The notes under the pieces are model-generated. The model saw nothing but the letters and a program-made list of their open reading frames with translations, did no database searches and had not been told where the DNA came from. From the NCBI GenBank assembly GCA_022824405.1, contig JAJDZZ010000026.1, positions 62,001-126,000 on the forward strand: DNA of 64,000 nucleotides, read 5' to 3'. The DNA comes from Opitutales bacterium. GTDB lineage: Bacteria; Verrucomicrobiota; Verrucomicrobiia; Opitutales; UBA2995. A program made the translations under genes and the position numbers. Positions 45,690 to 54,494 of the stretch are shown here, piece after piece (positions within the stretch are counted from its first letter, which is position 1; each line of letters opens with the position of its first letter).

Positions 45690-45726
45690 GCAGGCTGTCC
45701 TTCTTAGATGGGCAGCCTGCTTTTTC
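45690..45726 (+). terminator. Rho-independent terminator after the TonB receptor
   Basis: GCAGGCTG (45690-45697) pairs with CAGCCTGC (45713-45720), extended inward by TCC/GGG pairs, and is followed by TTTTT (45721-45725). Confidence 0.9.
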
Positions 45727-45797
45727 TAGCCATCCAAGACAATGGGCCCTTCCGCTAACAAGAATGAGGGAATGTCTCTTCAACGGAAATTCATATA

Positions 45798-47102
45798 GTG
45801 GTGAAATCGCGTCGCCAAATTCTGAAACTGGGTTGTCTGTTGGCCGCATCCTCATTTGTGCCAATTTCGAAGATGGGCGCACAGCAAGTTGAAAGAAGTA
45901 AGCGTGGCACAAGCCCGTTGAAGATCACCAAGGTCGAGCCCGTCATCACGAGTACGCCCATGGTCGATGGGCCGCTGAGCGAGGCGGTGGAGATGCCACC
46001 CTTGGGCACCATGACCGACCGGGTGGGACTTCGTAATCGGTTGAACCACAATTTCCCATCCCGGTCGAAAGGGCATTCTCTGACCACATTGGTAAAAATC
46101 ACCACCGACCAGGGGATTATCGGTTGGGGTGAAGCCCATGCCCCTTTGGCCCCCGCTGTCCATGTTAAGGTGATCACCGATTTGTTTGCTCCCATAATCC
46201 TGGGAGAGGACGCCCGCAATATAGGACCGATTTGGGAAAAGCTCTATTCCAGTCAAAGGATGCGGGGTTATTCCACCGGTTTCTACACCGATTCCATTGC
46301 CGCTATCGATATTGCCTTGTGGGATATACTGGGAAAATTTGCAGGTGTTCCCGTTTACCAGCTACTGGGCGGAAAATACCGGGATAAAATACCGACCTAC
46401 CAGGGCGCCGGCACTCCCGAGGATGCCAGGCAAGCGATGGATGCAGGTTTCACGGCAGTAAAGATGGGGTTCAACAAATCCGCTTCCCAGGGGTTCGATG
46501 CGGTTGCAAGTGTATCGGAAGCGATCGGGGACAAGGGTCAGTTGTTGATCGATTCCCTGGGCGCTTTCAAATTGCATGAGGCTATCGGCGTGGGAAGAAA
46601 ACTGGACGATCTCGGAAACATTGGCTGGTTTGAAGACGCCCTTATGCCGGAAGATACCTCGGGCTATGCGAAACTGGCTGAGGCTTTGGATACAGCCGTG
46701 TGTGTAGGCGAAACCTATGCCAATCGCTTCCAATTCCGCGATCTCTTTTTAAAGCAGGGGGTCGATATAATTAATCCCGACGTGGGTCGTGCGGGGGGAA
46801 TCACGGAATGTAAGAGGATAGCGGATATGGCCGATACCTTTGGAGTCCTCTGGTCGCCCCACGTCAGCAGCGGTATGCCGCCGTACGTGGCTGCGTCCCT
46901 TCATCTGGCGGTAGCGACACCTAACGCCGTCATCATGGAAGCCGGAAACATCCATAAGGCCACCGATGTCCGTTTGTCCCGGGGAAACGTGCTTCTCAAA
47001 GAACCGATCGAGTTTGAACCCGGTTTTGCCACGGTACCGGAGAAACCCGGTCTGGGAATCGAATTCGATGAAAAGGAATTAATGAAAGTAACCGTCAACT
47101 GA
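45798..47102 (+). CDS. Tat-exported enolase-superfamily (mandelate racemase-like) enzyme
   Basis: The product is 434 aa starting at GTG 45798 or 45801. A twin-arginine signal is visible (KSRRQILKLG then CLLAASSFVPIS), so export to the periplasm is predicted, unusual for a superfamily that is mostly cytosolic. The catalytic barrel carries the K of AVKMGFNK, metal ligands D in LLIDSLGAF, E in WFEDALMPED and E in CVGETYAN, and the base H in WSPHVSSGMPP. The family dehydrates or racemises sugar acids. It is followed by an aldolase-type gene and a second, cytosolic superfamily member. The substrate is not readable. Confidence 0.85.
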   Translation: MVKSRRQILKLGCLLAASSFVPISKMGAQQVERSKRGTSPLKITKVEPVITSTPMVDGPLSEAVEMPPLGTMTDRVGLRNRLNHNFPSRSKGHSLTTLVKITTDQGIIGWGEAHAPLAPAVHVKVITDLFAPIILGEDARNIGPIWEKLYSSQRMRGYSTGFYTDSIAAIDIALWDILGKFAGVPVYQLLGGKYRDKIPTYQGAGTPEDARQAMDAGFTAVKMGFNKSASQGFDAVASVSEAIGDKGQLLIDSLGAFKLHEAIGVGRKLDDLGNIGWFEDALMPEDTSGYAKLAEALDTAVCVGETYANRFQFRDLFLKQGVDIINPDVGRAGGITECKRIADMADTFGVLWSPHVSSGMPPYVAASLHLAVATPNAVIMEAGNIHKATDVRLSRGNVLLKEPIEFEPGFATVPEKPGLGIEFDEKELMKVTVN

Positions 47103-47221
47103 GATTCATGAGCGCTCATCAGACGTCCATTTAAATGTTCCGTATTTGAAATCCGGGCACCTGAAACATCGTTTGGTTCGGGTTAAGGATTTTTCAGGGG
47201 ATAATTTTTTTTAGATTTTCA

Positions 47222-48151
47222 ATGAATTCACCCAAACTTCAGGGCATTCTTCCGGTTCTTCCAACCCCCTTCAATGAGGATGGGAGGGTGGACGTGCCCG
47301 CTATGGAAAAAGTGGCGCGGTTTTGCCTGGATGCCGGAGCGAGCGGATTGGTCTTTCCCGGTGTGGCCAGTGAATCCGAGCACCTCTCCAGCGAAGAACA
47401 ATATTTGCTGCAAAAGACGGTTTGCCGGATAGCAAGAGACCGCATTCCGGTTATTTGCGGCGGCGGTAACGGCAGCCCCGAAGAGATCGGCTCCAAGATC
47501 ATGAAAGCTCACGAGTTGGGGGTAGTGGCCGCAATGGTGTTGATACCCAATAGGTTTGAGAAGGATTCCGATGGGGCTTTACGTTTTATCGAATCGGTAA
47601 TTGAAAATGCCCCTGGGGTGGAAGTCATCTTGCAAAACGCTCCAGCACCGGTGGGAGCGGGCCTCACCGCCATCGATCTGGTTCGAATTGTGGAAGCATC
47701 GCCCGCCATTCATTACGTCAAGGAGGAGGTTTTACCGTCCGGTCCGAGGATCACGGCATTGAGACGGTCAGCTCCCGATCACCTTACCGGAGTCATTGGA
47801 GGTGGCGGAGCACGCTATTTGATCGACGAAATGAACCGGGGCGCCATAGCTGCGATGCCAGCCGCAGAAATAACGGATATCCACGTAAGAATGTGGAAAG
47901 CTTATAAGACGGGAGATGAGGCGGGAGCTCGACACCTTTATATGCGGGCGCTGCCGTTGCTCATAATTCAATTACTTTACCGAATGCGCCTGACCAAACT
48001 TGTCCTTACCAAACGAGGCGTCCTCGATAACGCTTATGTTCGTGCTCCGCTGGATGAATTCGATTCCTATGATGAAACTGAAATCAATGCCCAGTTGGAG
48101 TCTCTTTCGAATCTTTTTAAGATAGCTCCGCTGAATCGGGACGACGCATGA
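47222..48151 (+). CDS. Dihydrodipicolinate synthase-family lyase/aldolase
   Basis: The product is 309 aa, a (beta/alpha)8 Schiff-base enzyme. The lysine is K167 in IHYVKEEV. The substrate loop reads GVASESEHLS instead of the DapA GTTGE form. The tyrosine of the usual YNxP motif is replaced by glutamine (LQNAPAPVG, Q138), so it is not a true DapA. In this setting it more likely cleaves or dehydrates a keto-deoxy sugar acid made by the neighbouring dehydratases. Its stop overlaps the next start by 4 bases (ATGA), so the two are translationally coupled. Confidence 0.85.
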   Translation: MNSPKLQGILPVLPTPFNEDGRVDVPAMEKVARFCLDAGASGLVFPGVASESEHLSSEEQYLLQKTVCRIARDRIPVICGGGNGSPEEIGSKIMKAHELGVVAAMVLIPNRFEKDSDGALRFIESVIENAPGVEVILQNAPAPVGAGLTAIDLVRIVEASPAIHYVKEEVLPSGPRITALRRSAPDHLTGVIGGGGARYLIDEMNRGAIAAMPAAEITDIHVRMWKAYKTGDEAGARHLYMRALPLLIIQLLYRMRLTKLVLTKRGVLDNAYVRAPLDEFDSYDETEINAQLESLSNLFKIAPLNRDDA

Positions 48152-49317
48152 GCCGCGTCGCCAAAGTCGAGTCCTTCATTCTGACCGTTGCCCGAGACGA
48201 ACCGTATCTCGGGGTTTTGCGAAGCGGAGAAGCGGTCAATGACAAGGGCTACTTTGTACGGAAGGGAAACAAAACGGTTTATCTGGACCGGGACCGAACG
48301 GTTCTGGTGCGGGTCACAACCGATTCGGGCGCGGTGGGCTGGGGTGAAACCTACGGTTTGGCGGCTCCCCGAGCCACCACTGAAATCATCACCGACCTCC
48401 TGGTCGATTTTGTCGTAGGTCGCGATCCTGCGGAGGCCTCCGAGATCCATGACGATCTGTATGATTTGATGCGCGTGCGAGGCTACACAGGGGGATTTTA
48501 TCTGGATGCCTTGGCCGCGGTGGATTTGGCGCTGTGGGATGTTTCTGCCCGGGAAGCCGGTAAATCCCTGGCCGAGCAATTGGGAGGCCGTTTGCGCAAA
48601 ACCTTACCCTGCTATGTGTCGGGATTGCCAAAACCAACCCTGAAGGAGCGAGTGGAATATGCCAAGGACTGGCAGACAAAGGGCTTCAACACCTTCAAGA
48701 TTGCCGGGGCGGTGGCTGACGACGGGAATGTCAAGGAGGTTGCCGAACTGCGTGCCGCATTGGGGCCGGATGCCCTGATTGCCTGCGACCTGCATTGGGC
48801 ATTCACCCCTGAAGGAGCCATCGCCGAAATCGAGGCAATGGAAGCGTACGGATTGTGGTTTGCCGAGGCTCCCGTCAAGCCTGAAGACATCGAGGGTTTG
48901 GCCAAGGTGGCCCAATCGGTTCGAACCCCGGTCGGTACGGGCGAGGAGTGGCGGACGGTATATGAGGCCCGGCTCCGTTTCGATGCCGATGCCCTGCAGA
49001 TCGTCCAACCGGAAATGGGACATACCGGGGTTACTGAATTTGTGCGGATCTGCCAAGCAGCTCATGCCCGGGGTATAGCGATAATTCCCCATGCCACCGT
49101 TGGAGCAGGCATATTTCTGGCGGCCAGTCTTCAGGCAAGTTTGACCCTCGAAGGTATCCTCGGGCATGAATATCAACCTTCCATATTCAATCGAAACACC
49201 GGATTGATCACCCATGGTATTGAATGTCGGGAGGGTGTGTATCGCGTTGCGGACGGTCCGGGAATAGGAGTCGAACCCACTGAAACAGCCCTATCTCAGA
49301 TGGAGAAAATCGGATAA
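48148..49317 (+). CDS. Mandelate racemase-family sugar-acid dehydratase
   Basis: The product is 389 aa with no signal peptide. The N-terminal capping domain (1-130) contains GYFVRKGNKTVYLDRDRTVL and GAVGWGETYGL. In the barrel, K in NTFKIAG, D and H in CDLHWAF, E in WFAEAPVKPED, E in GTGEEWRT and H in IIPHATVGAG are visible. The Asp-x-His arrangement resembles galactonate and related dehydratases, whose general acid is that histidine. Coupled by ATGA overlap to the aldolase-type gene, it probably makes the keto-deoxy acid that enzyme uses. The symporter gene follows 57 bases later. Confidence 0.88.
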   Translation: MSRVAKVESFILTVARDEPYLGVLRSGEAVNDKGYFVRKGNKTVYLDRDRTVLVRVTTDSGAVGWGETYGLAAPRATTEIITDLLVDFVVGRDPAEASEIHDDLYDLMRVRGYTGGFYLDALAAVDLALWDVSAREAGKSLAEQLGGRLRKTLPCYVSGLPKPTLKERVEYAKDWQTKGFNTFKIAGAVADDGNVKEVAELRAALGPDALIACDLHWAFTPEGAIAEIEAMEAYGLWFAEAPVKPEDIEGLAKVAQSVRTPVGTGEEWRTVYEARLRFDADALQIVQPEMGHTGVTEFVRICQAAHARGIAIIPHATVGAGIFLAASLQASLTLEGILGHEYQPSIFNRNTGLITHGIECREGVYRVADGPGIGVEPTETALSQMEKIG

Positions 49318-49373
49318 ACCTTAAACCTGACCGATAAACGGAGCCCACTCGGGAATGTTGAGCAAACCATGAC

Positions 49374-51125
49374 ATGCAAGGAATAGATTACATCGTTATC
49401 GTTCTGTATATCCTCGGTATCGTGGGCGCCGGAATGGTGTTTGTCGGACGGATGAAGAACTCCAAGGAGATGTTTTCGGCGGGCGGCCAATCGCCCTGGT
49501 GGGTTTCCGGTCTTTCCGGTTTCATGACCATGTTCTCGGCCGGCACCTTCGTGGTTTGGGGAGGTATCGCCTATAAATTCGGGGTGGTAGCCATTTTCAT
49601 AAACTTCGCTTACGGGGTAGCGGCAATGCTCGTAGGGTATTTTATCGCCGGTCTTTGGCGAAAGCTCGGCGTCGATTCCGCCTCGGAATTCCTTCATTTG
49701 CGTTTCGGCGGTTCCATCGTACAATTTTACACCTGGTTCAAGGGTACGGTGGGTCTCTTTACCATGGGTGGGGCGGTCTATGCCCTTTCCAAGATCGTCT
49801 GTGCTTTGATCCCGTTACCTGAAGGTCACCTTCTGGCTGATCCGGCCACGGGACACCTTTCCGTTACCTTCACCTCCGTGACCTTATGCGTCGTCGTCAT
49901 CCTCATTACCTTTGTGGGAGGACTTTGGGCGGTATTGATGACCGACGTATTGCAATTCATCATCCTCACGGTCTCGGTCGTTTTTGTCGTTCCCTTGATT
50001 TTGATCGAGGCTGGCGGATGGGGTACGTTTCTGGCTCAGGCGCCGGAGGGATTCACCTCCCCGGTGGCGGCAGACTTTTCCTGGTGGTTTATTGTTGGTT
50101 GGATGACGGTCAACTTTTGCAACATTGGGGCTGAGTGGACCTTCGTGCAGCGCTACCTCTGTGTGCCGACGGTAAAAGATGCCAAGAAGTCGGCCTACCT
50201 GTTTGGAGTGATGTACCTGGTGTGCCCGGTTTTCTGGATGCTTCCACCCCTGGTGTTCCGGGTATTGAATCCGAATGTGGATACGGAGCAGGCTTACATC
50301 CTGGCCTGCCAATTGGTCCTGCCGGCCGGAATGATGGGTCTGATGGTGGCTGCCATGGCTTCGGCTACGGCCAGTATGGCTACGACCCGTCTCAACGTTT
50401 TCGCCGGGGCCTTTACCACGGAAGTGTATCACCGGGTAGTGAACGAGGCGGCCTCTGATAAACAACTGGTGTTCGTCGGTCGGGTCGTGACAGTGATTCT
50501 TGGCTGTATTGTCATGGCGGGGGCATTGCTCATTCCCAAGTACGGCTACACAAATTTCATTATCGACATCAACACCCTGTTGGCCGGACCCATGCTGATG
50601 CCCACCATTTGGGGGTTGTTTTCCCGCAAAATCGGATTGAAGGCGGTGTGGAGCACCGTCCTGGTCGGATTTGTCGCCGCTTACACCATCAAATTCGGTC
50701 TATCGATTTCAAGGGATGGATTTCTTACGGATGTCGCCATGCTCCGACCCCTGGTCGAGTGGATTGCGGCTCATTCCCGCATCGTAGACCTCACTGCGGG
50801 CCTCATTTTTCCCTTCATTATCCTGGTATTCCTAGAGCTGTTCGAGAAGCACGAACATAAGGGATGGCAAAGAGTCATGGATTCCAAGAAGACCTTCGCC
50901 GAATTGCCCGCGCTTAAATCTTCCACCCTGCCCGGCAGAATGGTGGCCATATGCCTGACCATGCTGGCCATTGTAATGGGGGTATTAGCCGTGATTAATC
51001 GCGAAGAGGCCGGTATTCTGGTCACCCTTGTCATCGTTTTGCTGGCTATCGCCGGTAGTATGGCTGTTTTTTTGCGAAGGGCCGATAAGGCAGGCACAAA
51101 GGCACAAAGCGGGGAGAGGGGATAA
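49374..51125 (+). CDS. Sodium:solute symporter (SSS family)
   Basis: The product is 583 aa with about 13 membrane helices and imports a solute with Na+. The N-terminal half has MKNSKEMFSAGGQSPWWVSG and LSGFMTMFSAGTFVVWGG, the family's first-helix pattern. The middle has FCNIGAEWTFVQRYLCVPTV and MATTRLNVFAG. Downstream of two sugar-acid enzymes, it presumably brings their substrate across the inner membrane. The last 11 residues, AGTKAQSGERG, are encoded by GCACAAAG repeats (51092-51110) and match the tail of HtpG, so they are of repeat origin. Confidence 0.93.
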   Translation: MQGIDYIVIVLYILGIVGAGMVFVGRMKNSKEMFSAGGQSPWWVSGLSGFMTMFSAGTFVVWGGIAYKFGVVAIFINFAYGVAAMLVGYFIAGLWRKLGVDSASEFLHLRFGGSIVQFYTWFKGTVGLFTMGGAVYALSKIVCALIPLPEGHLLADPATGHLSVTFTSVTLCVVVILITFVGGLWAVLMTDVLQFIILTVSVVFVVPLILIEAGGWGTFLAQAPEGFTSPVAADFSWWFIVGWMTVNFCNIGAEWTFVQRYLCVPTVKDAKKSAYLFGVMYLVCPVFWMLPPLVFRVLNPNVDTEQAYILACQLVLPAGMMGLMVAAMASATASMATTRLNVFAGAFTTEVYHRVVNEAASDKQLVFVGRVVTVILGCIVMAGALLIPKYGYTNFIIDINTLLAGPMLMPTIWGLFSRKIGLKAVWSTVLVGFVAAYTIKFGLSISRDGFLTDVAMLRPLVEWIAAHSRIVDLTAGLIFPFIILVFLELFEKHEHKGWQRVMDSKKTFAELPALKSSTLPGRMVAICLTMLAIVMGVLAVINREEAGILVTLVIVLLAIAGSMAVFLRRADKAGTKAQSGERG

Positions 51126-51391
51126 AAAAGGAAGAAGAAAGAAGGAAGAAGGATGAAAAAGGAGAGGAGTTTTCGTAATCAAAATCGTGATCGTGATGGG
51201 GAATATCCTAAAGGCCAATGCAATCGCTCCTGCGAGAAAATTCGGGTTTGGGCAACGATTGACCGGAATATAATTGGAAACTGCTTTACCATTGGCATAC
51301 TCAACTAAATTTCATTTGAAGTGGGGCGAAGGACATTCTGTTTTAGCCTCCCGGTTTTCGGGATAATCTCACCACAGCAGAGGATGGAAAT
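51126..51391. other. Intergenic region with purine-rich and atcgtg phrases
   Basis: No gene is seen. After the symporter stop comes a purine-only stretch (51127-51170, GGAAGAAGAAAG-type) and then aatcgtgatcgtgatgg (51183-51199), both shared with other intergenic regions of the window. The part from 51230 to 51391 looks unique and should hold the promoter of the oxidoreductase gene. Confidence 0.5.
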
Positions 51392-53266
51392 ATGAGCCAA
51401 ACACGCAGAGAATTTATCCACAGGATGAGTATGGCTTCGGCTGCTCTATTAGCTTCGCACCCCCTATTTGGAAAGACGGCCAAATCCGGGGACGGCAAGT
51501 CCGTACTGGTGGAAACGGCCCACTTCAAAAACCTGGGCGGTTGGATGCTCGACAACCAGTTTGAGCTACACCTTGGCTTCAGCTACCTGCTGGCCCACGG
51601 TCTGGGGAAGCCGGTGGAAAACGCCAGCGGGAGGATTCAGTTTCCCTCAGCCGGAACCTATCATGTCTGGGCGCTGACCAAGGATTGGTGTCCCGGGGAT
51701 TGGGATTCACCGGGACAGTTCCAGGTATTGGTGGGTGACAAGCCATTGCCGGAAACCTTTGGAACGCAGGCCGAATGGGGCTGGCAGCCCGGTGGTTCGG
51801 TGGATATACCGGAAGGCCAACTTTCAACTACGGTAGATCTGAAGGATCTCACGGGATTCGAAGGACGTTGTTCCGCCATCTATTTTTCCCAGGACGCCGA
51901 GGACATTCCACCCATCGATAAGAATGTGCTGCCAAAGTGGAGACGTGAAAAAGTCGGTTTGCCCTCCTCCGCAGTCGATCAGGGGCATTACGATCTGGTC
52001 ATCGTCGGCGGTGGCATCGCCGGCTGTGCCGCGGCCATCGCGGCGGACTCCCAGGGGCTGAAGGTTGCCCTTATTCACAATCGACCCGTGTTGGGTGGCA
52101 ATGCCAGCGGAGAGATTCGCGTGCATACGGAGGGTATCCACGGACGGGCAAGCGCTATCCTCGATCTGATCGATACCCCTCATTATCCCAATTCCGATCC
52201 GCTGGCGCTGGAAGCGGACAAAAAGCGTATGGCCAACATGAAGGCTTTGAGCAACGTCGATATTTTTCTCAGTCATATCATGATGTCCTGTGAAATGAAG
52301 GAAGGCCGGATTCATGCCGTCAAGGCGGTGGAAACGGCCAACGGGACTTTCAAACGATTTACCGGAACCCAGTTCCTGGATAGCACCGGAGATGGCTGGC
52401 TCGGTTACATGGCGGGTTGCCAGTTCCGTTATGGTCGCGAATCCAAACATGAGTTCGGCGAAGAGTGGGAAGAGCACGGCGAACTCTGGTCACCGGAAAA
52501 ACCCGATAACCGTGTGATGGGTTCAAGCGTCATGTGGTATACCGGGGCAAGGAACCGGCGGGTAAAATTTCCCGCAGTTCCCTGGGCAAAACCGGTAGCG
52601 AAAAACCACGTGGCCACAGCCGGTGAGTGGCAATGGGAGTATTCCCACAACGATCTTCATCAAATCCACGATGCGGAAACGATCCGCGATCACATGTTCC
52701 GGGCCATCTACGGTTCTTATGCCAATGCCATTAGAAGGCGGGAGAATGCGAATTTGGAGTTGGATTGGATTTCATTCCTGGTGGGGAAGCGCGAGTCACG
52801 CAGGCTGATGGGAGATCACATCTATACCGGGGTGGATGCCAGGGATTCGGTGCAATTTTTCGATGCGGTGGTCACGGAAAAGCGCAAGATCGACGTGCAT
52901 TACCAGGAAAAATTGCTGGGGTTGCCGGTAGACTTTTTGTCTGAGGCCTTATTCCAGAAGATAAAGCATACCTACTATTACATTCCCTATCGCTCGCTCT
53001 ATTCGAAGGACGTTCCCAATCTGCAAATGGCGGGCCGATGTTTCAGTTGTTCGCATATCGGGCTGGGTGGTCCCAGAGTGATGAATACCTGCGGGCAAAT
53101 GGGTGTGGCCACCGGTTTTGCAGCTTCCCTTTGCATCAAGTACAAGGCCGATCCCAGGCAGGTAGGCAAGCAGCACATCGTAGAACTGCGCAGGCTATGC
53201 GGTTATGAAGGAGAGATGAATGCCCTGGTGGATCGCGATGGGTCCACTTTGGCTGAACCATCCTGA
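51392..53266 (+). CDS. Tat-exported FAD-dependent oxidoreductase
   Basis: The product is 624 aa. A twin-arginine signal (TRREFIHRMSMASAALLASH) implies folded export with bound FAD. Residues 38-165 form a beta-rich N-terminal region (ETAHFKNLGGWMLDNQFELH, then AGTYHVWALTKDW) that looks like a carbohydrate-binding or sugar-recognition module. The FAD fold starts at VIVGGGIAGCAAAIAADSQG, with NRPVLGGNASGEIR after it and RCFSCSHIGLGGPRVMNTCG near the end. This is the FAD_oxidored pattern seen in many verrucomicrobial polysaccharide loci. It probably oxidises a sugar in the periplasm. The electron acceptor is unknown; the flavinylated membrane protein encoded just downstream is a candidate. Confidence 0.88.
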   Translation: MSQTRREFIHRMSMASAALLASHPLFGKTAKSGDGKSVLVETAHFKNLGGWMLDNQFELHLGFSYLLAHGLGKPVENASGRIQFPSAGTYHVWALTKDWCPGDWDSPGQFQVLVGDKPLPETFGTQAEWGWQPGGSVDIPEGQLSTTVDLKDLTGFEGRCSAIYFSQDAEDIPPIDKNVLPKWRREKVGLPSSAVDQGHYDLVIVGGGIAGCAAAIAADSQGLKVALIHNRPVLGGNASGEIRVHTEGIHGRASAILDLIDTPHYPNSDPLALEADKKRMANMKALSNVDIFLSHIMMSCEMKEGRIHAVKAVETANGTFKRFTGTQFLDSTGDGWLGYMAGCQFRYGRESKHEFGEEWEEHGELWSPEKPDNRVMGSSVMWYTGARNRRVKFPAVPWAKPVAKNHVATAGEWQWEYSHNDLHQIHDAETIRDHMFRAIYGSYANAIRRRENANLELDWISFLVGKRESRRLMGDHIYTGVDARDSVQFFDAVVTEKRKIDVHYQEKLLGLPVDFLSEALFQKIKHTYYYIPYRSLYSKDVPNLQMAGRCFSCSHIGLGGPRVMNTCGQMGVATGFAASLCIKYKADPRQVGKQHIVELRRLCGYEGEMNALVDRDGSTLAEPS

Positions 53267-53450
53267 TCTTGAACGAATCTTAACCACAAAGGGCGCAGAG
53301 GAAGAAGAGGGAACCACAAAAGGCACAAAAAACACGTAAAATATTCTTTGGGTTACCTGCAGATTTCGCAGATAAAGCGCCGAAGGCGCCCACTGACCAC
53401 TGAACTCTTTCCTCTTTCCTCTTGGCGCAAAGCGCCACTAGCCCTGCAGC
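53267..53450. repeat. Phrase repeats and small GGCGC palindromes
   Basis: The region starts with accacaaagggcgcagagg and accacaaaaggcacaaaaaa phrases (53283-53330). It then has AGCGCC-gaa-GGCGCC (53379-53391) and GGCGC-aaa-GCGCC (53424-53437), both related to the GGCGCC family. There is no gene. The second hairpin lies just before the next start. Confidence 0.6.
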
Positions 53451-54494
53451 ATGAAGCATTACGTAAACTTTGCTTTGTTATTCGCTTTTGGGATCCTTTT
53501 CACCAGTGGAATGTTGCGGTTTTTTCAGCCCTTCAGCCTGGCCACAACTCAGGTACATATCGTATTCGGTTGGCTGGTGATGTTGCTCGTTGCCCTTCAC
53601 CTTTCCTCACGACTTTCCTATTTTTCCCGGAGATTAAGACGCCGAAGGAATAGTGCATCTGCCCGACCTCACCGCCTGATCCTGGTTCCCCTCCTTGCCT
53701 GCGCCTTTTTTCTTGCAGCCAGTCTTCTCGATTTGTGGCCGGTTCCACAGTTGCTCTCCCTTGGACACGAAGTCAAGAGCAGCAGGATCATTTTTCGTCC
53801 CGAGGAAGGGGCTGCCACTCGCACTTTGGAGGGTGGTATGCAGATGAAACGTCAGTCTTCCGGAGAAGCCTCGGTCTTTGTGGAAATCGAATGGGGCTCC
53901 GCATTCGATCCCGTGGCCGAATTCCCTACTCCCTTCACGGGAGCCCGTCCCCAAATTGCCGTTTGGGCCGAATCCTCGACGGGTTCGCTCATAGAGACAT
54001 TTTTCGTTTCCGAAGAAAGCGCTTTTGCCGAATCCATGGAGTGGGCCGGCAATGAGAGGCGAAGAGTGGACGTACTTCCCATTTGGCGGCATCAGTTTAC
54101 CCTTGCCTCCGGGGTAGCGCCCGATGGGGATATCGACACGTTTTCAGGCGCTACTCCCGAGCATAGTTTTTCCATTGAACGGTATATCGATGAAGATCCG
54201 GAAGGCTTCTACCTGAGCGTGGAAGTAAATGCTCCCAACGATTCGAACGATTTCTACCATGCGGACCAACCGGAGGCGAATGAAGGCTACACCTTTCCTG
54301 GGGTGGGGCAGCCCTCCATCTATTACAGCGCCTACGTTGATCCGAGCGAACTCAAGAAATATTATCTGATGGAACTTGTCGGCCATGGCGGCAGCAGCAG
54401 TCAGCAAAGCGGCAATATCTACTACGACTCAAGCCACCTTACCACAGCAGGTGAACTCATTGAAAAAATATTGGTGCGAATCGAAAGGCCTTAG
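53451..54494 (+). CDS. Membrane protein with ApbE flavinylation motif (DUF4405/DUF2271-like)
   Basis: The product is 347 aa. Three hydrophobic helices lie at about 6-27, 34-52 and 77-97; the second has H36 and H50, fourteen residues apart as in b-type heme helices (VHIVFGWLVMLLVALHL). The remaining 250 residues are periplasmic and beta-rich, resembling DUF2271 proteins. They contain D229-T-F-S-G-A-T235, an exact match to the DxxSGAT motif whose final threonine receives FMN from ApbE. The apbE gene overlaps its 3' end. I infer a membrane electron carrier with covalent FMN, possibly taking electrons from periplasmic oxidation. The domain names are from pattern memory; the motif and topology are directly visible. 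Confidence 0.75.
   Translation: MKHYVNFALLFAFGILFTSGMLRFFQPFSLATTQVHIVFGWLVMLLVALHLSSRLSYFSRRLRRRRNSASARPHRLILVPLLACAFFLAASLLDLWPVPQLLSLGHEVKSSRIIFRPEEGAATRTLEGGMQMKRQSSGEASVFVEIEWGSAFDPVAEFPTPFTGARPQIAVWAESSTGSLIETFFVSEESAFAESMEWAGNERRRVDVLPIWRHQFTLASGVAPDGDIDTFSGATPEHSFSIERYIDEDPEGFYLSVEVNAPNDSNDFYHADQPEANEGYTFPGVGQPSIYYSAYVDPSELKKYYLMELVGHGGSSSQQSGNIYYDSSHLTTAGELIEKILVRIERP

Noticed and set aside
47125-47180. CATTTAAATG and GAAAC-atc-GTTT as LacI-family operators
   Set aside because: Similar half-sites before the other catabolic genes do not agree well enough to define one operator.
48900-48940. GGTTCGAACCCC resembling a tRNA T-loop
   Set aside because: It is inside a conserved enzyme frame and no acceptor stem or anticodon arm surrounds it.
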